This document shows, piece after piece, positions 17,182 through 23,350 of a stretch of DNA of 34,582 bases. This DNA is from Acidobacteriaceae bacterium (GTDB taxonomy: Bacteria; Acidobacteriota; Terriglobia; Terriglobales; Acidobacteriaceae): positions 1-34,582 of the forward strand of contig PNAR01000330.1 of assembly GCA_003169715.1 (NCBI GenBank), read 5' to 3'. Under the pieces are notes generated by a model that was not told where the DNA came from, did no database searches, and saw nothing but the letters and a program-made list of their open reading frames with translations. How positions within the stretch are numbered: the stretch's first letter is position 1; the number at the start of each line of letters is the position of its first letter. A program made the translations under genes and the position numbers.

Positions 17182-17210
17182 TTGACACCCCCTTTGTAGC
17201 CCCATAAGAT
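17182..17210 (+). promoter_or_regulatory. Consensus sigma70 promoter of small-RNA unit
   Basis: TTGACA (17182-17187), exactly 17 bp, then TAAGAT (17205-17210). An A/T-rich block at about 17155-17179 just upstream looks like an UP element. It faces no plus-strand protein gene; the next gene, recX, is on the minus strand. The expected start is at about 17217. Confidence 0.75.
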
Positions 17211-17216
17211 TTCGCC

Positions 17217-17303
17217 AGAAAGTTTTGACGGTAATCCTCCGTTGGAACTATTCTCCCTTGAAAGAGAAGGTCGCCCATGTTGCCGGGCGGCCTTTTCGTT
17301 TTC
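17217..17303 (+). ncRNA. Candidate ~87-nt structured small RNA
   Basis: A short unit bounded by a consensus promoter and an intrinsic terminator, with no open frame of note. Three hairpins follow one another: ACGG-TAATCCT-CCGT (17228-17242), TTCTC-CCTTGAAA-GAGAA (17251-17268), and the terminator stem GGTCGCCC/GGGCGGCC (17269-17292) with T-tail. The first two loops contain pyrimidine stretches (TCCT, CCTT) that could pair with Shine-Dalgarno sequences, as in some known regulatory RNAs. It is too short and the wrong shape for 6S RNA, tmRNA or SRP RNA. Promoter and terminator are seen directly; the regulatory role is inferred. Confidence 0.65.
17269..17303 (+). terminator. Intrinsic terminator of small-RNA unit
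   Basis: 8-bp stem GGTCGCCC/GGGCGGCC (one G-T pair) with loop ATGTTGCC, then TTTTCGTTTT. The preceding AA can extend the stem with the first two Ts. Confidence 0.8.
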
Positions 17304-17358
17304 GCGTCAATTTTGGCGCAAGAGGTCACAGGTTAGTAGCGTTGCAACACTGCGCGCT

Positions 17359-17895
17359 TTATTCCCCGATTTCGCTTTCGAGCGCGGTCAGGGTTTCGTC
17401 GTCCACATCCCATTTCTTTAAGATTTTGAAAATTGTTTTTGACGCGAAGCCGGCGCGCGTTAACTGCCGGAAAATGCGTGCTGCATGCTTTTGATTTTCG
17501 GGCTTTTTGAGACGCTTGCGCCGCATGTAATCTCGCGCCTGTTTTGCGTCGCTTACCTCCTCGTAGACAAACGCCACAGCTTTTTCGATTACTTCGCTAT
17601 GAACGCCTTTGATTTTCAGGTCGGTAATTACACGCCTCCGGCCGAATTTCTCGTTGTCACGCCGGAAAGAGGAATACGCAGACGCGTATCTGGAATCGTT
17701 AAGATAGCCTTGATCTTTGAGCTTGCGAATCACAAGCTCCACCAGCGTTTGGCCGTATTCAGTATCGGCTTCGACCCGCGGACGCAGCAGGCGTTTTAAC
17801 TCCGCGACGGATCGCATGCGCCGCCCTAATGCGCCGACGGCATATGCATAGAGTTGCTCTTCGGAGTCAGTCTTCTTTGGTCGAGGGAAAGGCAT
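17359..17895 (-). CDS. recX: Regulatory protein RecX
   Basis: A protein of 178 residues, all helical, with the three-helix repeat plan of RecX proteins. RecX binds RecA filaments and modulates recombination and the SOS response. Family marks: AYAVGALGRRMRSVAELKR near the start, LNDSRYASAYSSFRRDNEK in the middle, and FGRRRVITDLKIKGV just after. It converges with the small-RNA unit. recA is not in this window. Shine-Dalgarno is weak at ATG 17893-17895, and no LexA box is obvious. Confidence 0.88.
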   Translation of the reverse strand: MPFPRPKKTDSEEQLYAYAVGALGRRMRSVAELKRLLRPRVEADTEYGQTLVELVIRKLKDQGYLNDSRYASAYSSFRRDNEKFGRRRVITDLKIKGVHSEVIEKAVAFVYEEVSDAKQARDYMRRKRLKKPENQKHAARIFRQLTRAGFASKTIFKILKKWDVDDETLTALESEIGE

Positions 17896-17950
17896 CAGAA
17901 TTAACTGGCGTTATTCAAAATCCGCCAAAACGTCGGAGAAAAAAGATGAA

Positions 17951-18074
17951 CCGCCGCACGCCAGATCCTTCGCGGCCTTTCGGCCGCTCAGGATGACGTC
18001 AAAGACTTCAGTATCATTTTACCGGACGTCATCCTGAGCCGGTTTTAACCGGCGAAGGATCTCGCGTGTGGCGG
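17951..18074. repeat. Inverted pair of composite palindromic repeats
   Basis: Two 50-bp arms (17951-18000 and 18025-18074) are inverted copies separated by 24 bp. They agree almost everywhere except in an internal stretch, which is GCGGCCTTTCGGCCGC in one arm and CCGGTTTTAACCGG in the other. Both versions are perfect hairpins. The flanks AGATCCTTCGC and GCTCAGGATGACGTC are conserved. Related copies lie at 1766-1800 and 34560-34582. Confidence 0.8.
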
Positions 18075-18518
18075 AAGGGTGCCGGTGTCCAGAAAACTTT
18101 ACGCCCGGCAGCGGGGATTCGCCCAGTTTTTCCGCACAAAGGCATGCAGTTACTTCTGTGCAAAACTAAAGTGACTTTGGACTTGCGTTTAACGCTCGAA
18201 GAACGGTACCATTCAAGTGTTCCCAGCGGCCGTGCTTTCTAGCTGGCCCTCCGCGCCCCGTAGCTCCTGGCGCCAAATGGACAGGATCCAAACGGACACA
18301 GATTCCAGACGGAACAATTGATCCAGAGCAAAACGATTCATACGAGAACGATTCAACGGACGAGTTTTTTTACGCGAGGTCGCAGCCGCATTGGGGTTTC
18401 ACACCTGCGAGCCATGTGCGCGCAGCGAAGCATTCCCGGTAATCGCGTCATATAACAGTAAACAAATAAATGGTCGTCTTCGGACGGACATAAGCACAGA
18501 GTATAAAACGAGAAAAAT
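18075..18518. other. Non-coding leader upstream of receiver-like gene
   Basis: About 440 bp without a gene. It includes a run with recurring A-ACGATTCA units (about 18328-18358). A promoter for the receiver-like gene should lie here, but I cannot assign one confidently. Confidence 0.4.
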
Positions 18519-19166
18519 ATGAATGCTGGACCAAGTCGCCCCTCCAACGGAGGAGGCAGAAACAGACGGAGACGCAGTCGCCGTCCATCAAATCGTAGCG
18601 GTCAGCCGTCAGGCCGCGATCGCAATGAACAAAACAGTATCTACAGCGCGCCCATGGACCACAGTTACAGGGCGAACATGGGGGGTGGGAATGGTTCGCG
18701 GCTAGGGCGCGTGCGTCCGGGCTTTGCGGCGGCCTATGCTCCCGCCGATCCGGACCCGTTGCCGTTCCGGGAGGACGCAAGTTCGCGCATCTTCGCGTTT
18801 GTGGACGACCTATTCTTCCAGGCCAAGATTCAGGAAACCGCGCGCAAGCTCAACGTAAAGGTCGAATTCTGTAAGGCGGAAAAAGACTTGCTAGAGCGTA
18901 TCAAGCTGAATGGCGAGGAGAAACCTTCGCTGATCATCTTCGATATGAACAATGCCAACGCCAAGCCACTGACCCTGATTCCGAAACTGAAGGCGAAATT
19001 AAAGAAGACTTCGGTGATTGGCTTCCTATCCCACGTTCAGGGCGATCTCAAGCAAAAAGCGCATGAAGTGGGGTGTGACATGGTGCTTCCGCGATCGGCG
19101 TTTTCGCAGAACCTTCCTCAATTACTTCGCAAACATGGGGCCCCCGAAGAGGAATCTGTAGGGTAA
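18519..19166 (+). CDS. Receiver-like domain protein with Arg-rich N-terminus
   Basis: A protein of 215 residues. The first ~70 are disordered and strongly basic (NRRRRSRRPSNRSG at 15-28, then Gly/Ser-rich), as in nucleic-acid-binding tails. Residues ~88-205 fit a response-regulator receiver fold: FVDDLF at 94-99 for the acidic pocket, LIIFDMNN with Asp 142 at the phosphorylation position, GFLSH with Ser 171, and LPRSAF where the usual Lys is Arg 192. With the Lys changed, normal phospho-switching is doubtful. There is no output domain or kinase nearby. It converges with the TonB-like gene across an inverted-repeat element. Confidence 0.6.
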   Translation: MNAGPSRPSNGGGRNRRRRSRRPSNRSGQPSGRDRNEQNSIYSAPMDHSYRANMGGGNGSRLGRVRPGFAAAYAPADPDPLPFREDASSRIFAFVDDLFFQAKIQETARKLNVKVEFCKAEKDLLERIKLNGEEKPSLIIFDMNNANAKPLTLIPKLKAKLKKTSVIGFLSHVQGDLKQKAHEVGCDMVLPRSAFSQNLPQLLRKHGAPEEESVG

Positions 19167-19171
19167 TTAAA

Positions 19172-19271
19172 ATTGAGTAAGTGGGTAATTTTGTGATTGA
19201 GTAATTTAAACTCCGTCTTTATGCGGGTCTGGTTTAAATTGCCCAATCACAAAATTACCAAATTGCTCAAT
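19172..19271. repeat. A/T-rich inverted-repeat element, copy 1
   Basis: 40-bp arms (19172-19211 and 19232-19271) with about 34 matching positions around a 20-bp GC-richer centre. The arms contain GGTAATTTTGTGATTG. It fills nearly all the space between the convergent receiver-like and TonB-like genes, ending one base before the TonB stop codon, so it must fold at the 3' end of both transcripts. The related copy is at 20378-20464. Confidence 0.8.
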
Positions 19272-19925
19272 CTAGCTGGGGAAGTGGAAGTGCACGTCCT
19301 GCCGCGAAGCAATCGCGATCCCATTCATTGTTGCGGGAGTAAAGCGCCAGTTTTTCAGCGCCTCTAAAACCTTATCTTCCAGCCCATAGCCCAGGGATTC
19401 CAGCACCTTCGCGCCTGCAACATTGCCTTTTTCGTCAATCGTCACTTCGACCACCACATCTCCAGCAACTCCGGAAGGTATATCCGAACGATCAACCGCT
19501 GGATTCGGAAAAACTACCGGCAGTGCCGGTCGCGATTCGTATCCCGTTCTTGGGCCAGATGACGAAGAGCCTAAAAGTGAACCGGCGCGCGCCGATTCGA
19601 CCGGAGCGTCAAGGGAAGGTTCTTCCTCGACTCTTGGAGCGGTTAGCTTGGATGCTGGCTGACGCTTCGCTTTGGGTCTAGGAGCCCTTAGAGGGGTTTG
19701 GTGAGGAACGGATGACGATCCTAAGTAAATGATCTCAGCCGATGTTCCCGAGCCAGCGTTGCCAAACGCAATCGAGGACGGCTGAATAAATCGGGGTCCG
19801 GCAGAAATAACGACGTACAACAAAGCACCATGCAACGCCAGCGACCACCATAAGGCTGTTCGCTGCTGGGCGCCCGGCAATAGCTGAAACATTGCGTTAC
19901 GTCGGATTGTGCCGTTTATATCCAT
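19272..19925 (-). CDS. TonB-family protein
   Basis: A protein of 217 residues: one membrane segment near the N-terminus (about 25-42, ALWWSLALHGALLYVVI), a Pro/Ser/Lys-rich periplasmic linker (about 70-145), and a TonB C-terminal domain (about 150-217) with VAGDVVVEVTIDEKGNV and ALKNWRFTPATMNG. TonB proteins carry inner-membrane energy to outer-membrane receptors. No ExbB/ExbD genes lie alongside, so it either borrows a distant motor or serves a structural role, as in many Acidobacteriota. The start may be Met 1 or Met 12; neither has a good Shine-Dalgarno. It is codirectional with the HIT gene, 97 bp apart. Confidence 0.85.
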   Translation of the reverse strand: MDINGTIRRNAMFQLLPGAQQRTALWWSLALHGALLYVVISAGPRFIQPSSIAFGNAGSGTSAEIIYLGSSSVPHQTPLRAPRPKAKRQPASKLTAPRVEEEPSLDAPVESARAGSLLGSSSSGPRTGYESRPALPVVFPNPAVDRSDIPSGVAGDVVVEVTIDEKGNVAGAKVLESLGYGLEDKVLEALKNWRFTPATMNGIAIASRQDVHFHFPS

Positions 19926-20022
19926 AAACAGAACAATTCTAGCACTGTGTTCAAGAGGGGCACGAACAGGCTATAGCATCGGCGTCGCAGGTGAGGTACG
20001 CCTTCGCGAATGGTAAAGCTAG

Positions 20023-20370
20023 TTATCCGGGAGGCCAGCTTAGCTGGCGGCCGCCTATTAAATGGACATGCAGGTGAAAGACGGATTGGCCCGCTTGCGG
20101 GCCGACATTCAGAACGGTGCGATAGCCATTTTCGATGTTGCGATCCCGGGCAATTTGGGCCGCCGCGAGATGGCATCGTCCGACGACTTCGGCGTCATCG
20201 AGAGAAGCTTCTTTTAATCCGGCAATATGTTTTTTGGGAATCACCAAAACATGGGTTGGGCCTTGAGGATTCAAGTCTTCAAAGGCAAGGATATGCTCGT
20301 CTTCGTAAACTTTTTTCGAGGGAATTTCACCGCGAACGATTTTGCAGAAGATGCAGTCAGGCGAGGGCAT
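20023..20370 (-). CDS. HIT-family nucleotide hydrolase (HINT-like)
   Basis: A protein of 115 residues, a HINT-type histidine-triad hydrolase that cleaves phosphoramidates of AMP or GMP. Marks: DCIFCKIVRGEIPS at the start, ILAFEDLNPQGPTHVLVIPK, and the triad HLHVHLIGGR near the C-terminus. The start is Met at 20368-20370; an upstream in-frame Met would be encoded by the A/T-rich inverted repeat and is unlikely. There is no Shine-Dalgarno, and the repeat arm begins 8 bp before the start codon, so the leader of this mRNA is a long hairpin. It is the penultimate gene of the respiratory transcription unit if that reads through. Confidence 0.9.
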   Translation of the reverse strand: MPSPDCIFCKIVRGEIPSKKVYEDEHILAFEDLNPQGPTHVLVIPKKHIAGLKEASLDDAEVVGRCHLAAAQIARDRNIENGYRTVLNVGPQAGQSVFHLHVHLIGGRQLSWPPG

Positions 20371-20377
20371 TGAGTAA

Positions 20378-20464
20378 TTGGGTAATTTAGTAATTGGGTA
20401 ATTTGAAATCAGCAGGATCGCGACAAGCGGCGCAGTTAAATTACCCAATTACAAAATTACCCAA
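20378..20464. repeat. A/T-rich inverted-repeat element, copy 2
   Basis: 29-bp arms (20378-20406 and 20436-20464) around a GC-rich centre, with units GGGTAATTT and GTAATTGGGTAATTT matching copy 1 at 19172-19271. It lies between the cyoE stop (5 bp away) and the HIT start (7 bp away), so it separates two codirectional genes and could stop or attenuate read-through. Confidence 0.8.
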
Positions 20465-20469
20465 TGTCC

Positions 20470-21369
20470 CTAGCGTTTCAGCACCACCATGATCACTAGA
20501 ACGACAGGCAAGTATATTACTGAAGCATGAACCAGTTTTCTGGCGAGGACTGTCGAGGCGGAGGTAGAAAGTTTGAGCGAATGGTAAAACAGGAATGCCC
20601 CCGCGATGAACATTGCCGCGACATAATAGGACCCACCGCGATCAATGAAAGGCAGCATGGTGGTAACGATGAGGGCGAGGGTAAACAATACGATTTCTGA
20701 TCGCGTAAAGCGGCTGTCCAGGTCAAATTGAGGAAGCATTCTGTAACCCGCGCGCGCATAGTCGTCACGGTACATCAACGCGATAGCCAGGAAGTGAGGG
20801 AACTGCCACAGAAACAAAATTGCGAAAAGAAACCATGCCTGCGGGTCAATGCGGCCCGATCCTCCCGCCCATCCGATCAAAGTTGGCATCGCGCCCGGAA
20901 TTGCGCCGAGCAGCGTACAGAGCGGAGTTATGCGCTTCAAGGGAGTGTAAACAAGAAGGTAGGAGAGCAGGGTGGATAATGCCAGAACCGCCGACAACGT
21001 GTTCACGGTAGCGAACAGGTAGAGTCCGCCTCCAACGCTGAGAAGAATTCCGAAAATAAGTGCGTGAATGGAATTCATACGTCCGGATGGCATGGGCCGG
21101 TTCGCGGTGCGACGCATTTGGCCATCCCAGACCCGTTCCATCCATTGATTCAATGTTGCCGTGCCGCTGGCTACGAGCAACGTGCCAATCAGGGTATTGA
21201 CGAGACCAAAAAATCTGAACGTACCGCGCGAGGCAAGATAATAACCCGCTGACGTGGTCATCAGAATCAACAGATTCACTTCCGGCTTGGTCAGCGTATA
21301 AAAATCCCGCAGCCTGGACGTCAAGTCCTGCCTCTCGCCCGGCGGCGCCATTACCTGAGTTGTGGCCAT
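20470..21369 (-). CDS. cyoE: Heme O synthase (protoheme IX farnesyltransferase)
   Basis: A protein of 299 residues with about nine membrane segments, a UbiA-superfamily prenyltransferase that attaches a farnesyl group to heme B to make heme O. Conserved acidic motifs: NQWMERVWDGQMRRT (74-88) and MYRDDYARAGYRMLP (199-213) with Asp 202/203. It follows the oxidase subunit genes, which is usual, and supplies the heme O/A used by A-type oxidases. No heme A synthase (ctaA/cox15) lies in the window, so the final oxidation step to heme A must be encoded elsewhere or the oxidase uses heme O. An AGGAG Shine-Dalgarno is present. Confidence 0.95.
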   Translation of the reverse strand: MATTQVMAPPGERQDLTSRLRDFYTLTKPEVNLLILMTTSAGYYLASRGTFRFFGLVNTLIGTLLVASGTATLNQWMERVWDGQMRRTANRPMPSGRMNSIHALIFGILLSVGGGLYLFATVNTLSAVLALSTLLSYLLVYTPLKRITPLCTLLGAIPGAMPTLIGWAGGSGRIDPQAWFLFAILFLWQFPHFLAIALMYRDDYARAGYRMLPQFDLDSRFTRSEIVLFTLALIVTTMLPFIDRGGSYYVAAMFIAGAFLFYHSLKLSTSASTVLARKLVHASVIYLPVVLVIMVVLKR

Positions 21370-21387
21370 GCTCTCCTGTTACCAGCG

Positions 21388-21657
21388 TTACCAGCGTTCA
21401 CGCGATTCACCGATGTCTGCGGTCTGCTTAAATTTATTCCGTTTCCGATAAGCCAGGATTGTAATCCCAACCGAAAGGAAACTTGGAGGAACTACTAAAA
21501 CCAAAATCCCACCGCGCAAAGCGTGGATCATCCGCGCGCCTGCGGAAGCGGCCTGGGTATAGCACAATGCGCAGCTTTGCGAAAAAGCGGGCAGCGGAAT
21601 AAGGAGCACCACCAGTCCCGCGAAAACGATTGCCGCGACTTGTAAACGCGTCCGCAT
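21388..21657 (-). CDS. Small membrane protein with CxxC motif
   Basis: A protein of 89 residues: signal peptide or first membrane segment (about 1-26), SQSCALCYTQ with Cys-x-x-Cys just after it, then a second membrane segment (about 47-67) and a basic tail. It lies between COX IV and cyoE with gaps of about 20 bp, so it is part of the oxidase unit. The CxxC would be on the outer face of the inner membrane, where it could handle copper or thiols during CuA assembly. That is inference; I recognise no named family. A longer in-frame start would overlap the COX IV gene and is unlikely. Confidence 0.65.
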   Translation of the reverse strand: MRTRLQVAAIVFAGLVVLLIPLPAFSQSCALCYTQAASAGARMIHALRGGILVLVVPPSFLSVGITILAYRKRNKFKQTADIGESRERW

Positions 21658-21677
21658 TATTATTTTGAATGGAACCT

Positions 21678-21992
21678 CTAATGGTAACTGGAAAATGGCG
21701 CGCCCACCAGTATTCTGAAGCTGTCTGGCCACAAATAATTCATCGCGGCGAGAACGAATAGAGTAAAGACGGCGACAAAAATCAGGAAGCCCCGGGTCTC
21801 CATCCACAAGTGCATAAAAAATAGGACGCCCAATCCAGCTTCCAGCATGGCCAATGCCAGCATGCGCGCAAACATCTGTGCGCCGTCAATATGCTGGTAA
21901 GCGATCACAAACTGAAGGGCGGCAATAACCAGAATAGCCACGTAGACGATGAGGTCTCGCGCGAGAGAGCCGCGATCTTGCGTCGAATTCAT
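21678..21992 (-). CDS. Cytochrome c oxidase subunit IV, prokaryotic type
   Basis: A protein of 104 residues with three membrane segments. The signature EAGLGVLFFMHLWMETRG matches the COX4_pro family (FFMHL). Subunit IV is a small helper of bacterial A-type oxidases. An AGGAG Shine-Dalgarno lies 6 nt before the ATG. It sits 17 bp after the second COX III gene, in the expected place. Confidence 0.88.
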   Translation of the reverse strand: MNSTQDRGSLARDLIVYVAILVIAALQFVIAYQHIDGAQMFARMLALAMLEAGLGVLFFMHLWMETRGFLIFVAVFTLFVLAAMNYLWPDSFRILVGAPFSSYH

Positions 21993-22009
21993 AAATATCT
22001 CCTATGCTT

Positions 22010-22645
22010 CTAGTGTGTCGGCGCAACATTGAGAAGATAGACGAACGGCACTACGAACATCCAAACCAGGTCCACGAAGTGCCAGTACAATCCAAGAATC
22101 TCGATGTCATCCGCGTTGTAACGGCCGCCCCTGTACCGCAGCCCAACCACGATCAGAGCGATGACCCCGCCGGTGACATGGAGCAGGTGTAAACCCGTGA
22201 TGCTGAAAAAACTGGCGCCAAAAATCGCCGTGCCCCATGGATTGTGGAACAATGTGGCGCCTTCACCGATCATTCCCAGCCATTCGCGAATGTGCAAAAT
22301 GGCGAAAACAATGCCGCCGGCAGCCGTAATCAACATCCAGTTGAAGGCCTTGGATTTGTTTCCCGCTTTCGCGGCGCGAATCGCGATCAGCATGGTGAGA
22401 CTGCTGGTGATGAGAATGAAAGTCATTACCATCGCGTTAACGACCGTGGGCAAAAATTGGAACGGCTTCGGCCAGTCCGGCGTGGCATTGCGCAAGAAGC
22501 CGTAAGCCATCAGGCATGCCGCGAAGGTTGCCGCGTCAGAGATGAGGAACAGCCACATCACCAGTTTTTTGGTGGGAATCGAGAATGGCGAGCCCTCGCT
22601 CAGTTCTTGCGAGTGCGCTCCCACTGCTACATTTGCGTGGCTCAC
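22010..22645 (-). CDS. Cytochrome c oxidase subunit III, second copy
   Basis: 211 residues from GTG 22643-22645, which has AGGAGG 4 nt upstream; a longer frame would overlap the preceding gene. About five membrane segments. COX III marks: KKLVMWLFLISDAATF, LHIREWLG, SITGLHLLHVTGG and ILGLYWHFVDLVWMFV. It is a paralogue of the gene just upstream, giving two subunit III proteins, as in the coxMNOP-type alternative oxidases (coxO/coxP). Confidence 0.9.
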   Translation of the reverse strand: MSHANVAVGAHSQELSEGSPFSIPTKKLVMWLFLISDAATFAACLMAYGFLRNATPDWPKPFQFLPTVVNAMVMTFILITSSLTMLIAIRAAKAGNKSKAFNWMLITAAGGIVFAILHIREWLGMIGEGATLFHNPWGTAIFGASFFSITGLHLLHVTGGVIALIVVGLRYRGGRYNADDIEILGLYWHFVDLVWMFVVPFVYLLNVAPTH

Positions 22646-22667
22646 GGCGCCTCCTGTATTTGAGTCT

Positions 22668-23345
22668 TCACATCTTGCTCCAGAGAAGCAAAAGCAGATA
22701 CAGCCACAGAACGTCCATGAAATGCCAGTAATAAGAAGTTGCGTCCAAAGTGCTGCGGCGCAGGACTGACTTGCCAAGCTTTCTGATGACGCGGACCAGA
22801 CCGCCGAGGCCTCCCAAGACATGTAACGCGTGTGCGGCGGTCAACACATAGAAGAAAGAGCTACTGGGATTCGTGGCCAGATAGAGACCCTGAGATTTTA
22901 GTTGGAGCCACGCCACATATTGCCCTGCTACGAAGATCAGGCCCAGAAATAAAGTTATATATAACCACTTTGCAGGGGGGGCAGCCTGCGATCTTAAACC
23001 TCCCATGAACGCAGCCACTCGACGCCGTCCGAGTTCAAGCGTGACGCTACTGGCGAGGAGCACCAGGGTGTCGAAGTAGAGGATCGAAGGCAGGGTGAAA
23101 TGTCGCCAGTCTGGCGATGCGCCCTGGCGAACAATCAGCGCACTGGTGAACGCCGCAAAGGACATCGTGATCGCAGCCATTCCCACCCACACCCCAAGAC
23201 TTGCGGGAGGAGGGGAATATTGCTGCACATCGCGCATGGTGCCATCGGCAGGAACCAGGTTGCGCCAACCCCCGCCGCCGCCGTCCTGCCCAACGGGATC
23301 CCGCGGAGGCTCGATTTTGGGAGGTTCGTGCGTGGTGGTGGCCAT
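22668..23345 (-). CDS. coxC: Cytochrome c oxidase subunit III, first copy
   Basis: A protein of 225 residues. A Pro/Gly-rich N-terminal tail (about 1-48) is followed by about five membrane segments. COX III marks: VWVGMAAITMSFAAFTSAL, LTAAHALHVLGGLGGL and SYYWHFMDVLWLYLLLL. It starts 5 bp after the COX I stop, so translation is probably coupled. The Gly/Pro tail is longer than in ordinary COX III. With the next gene it makes the double subunit III typical of the coxMNOP lineage. Confidence 0.9.
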   Translation of the reverse strand: MATTTHEPPKIEPPRDPVGQDGGGGGWRNLVPADGTMRDVQQYSPPPASLGVWVGMAAITMSFAAFTSALIVRQGASPDWRHFTLPSILYFDTLVLLASSVTLELGRRRVAAFMGGLRSQAAPPAKWLYITLFLGLIFVAGQYVAWLQLKSQGLYLATNPSSSFFYVLTAAHALHVLGGLGGLVRVIRKLGKSVLRRSTLDATSYYWHFMDVLWLYLLLLLWSKM

Positions 23346-23350
23346 AAGAA

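Noticed and set aside
17217-17303. 6S, SRP or tmRNA identity for the small RNA
   Set aside because: About 87 nt, three short stems, no long central bubble as in 6S, no SRP loop signature and no tRNA-like ends.
22646-22822. Longer N-terminal form of the second COX III
   Set aside because: It would overlap the first COX III gene by more than 150 bp; the GTG at 22643-22645 has AGGAGG at good spacing.
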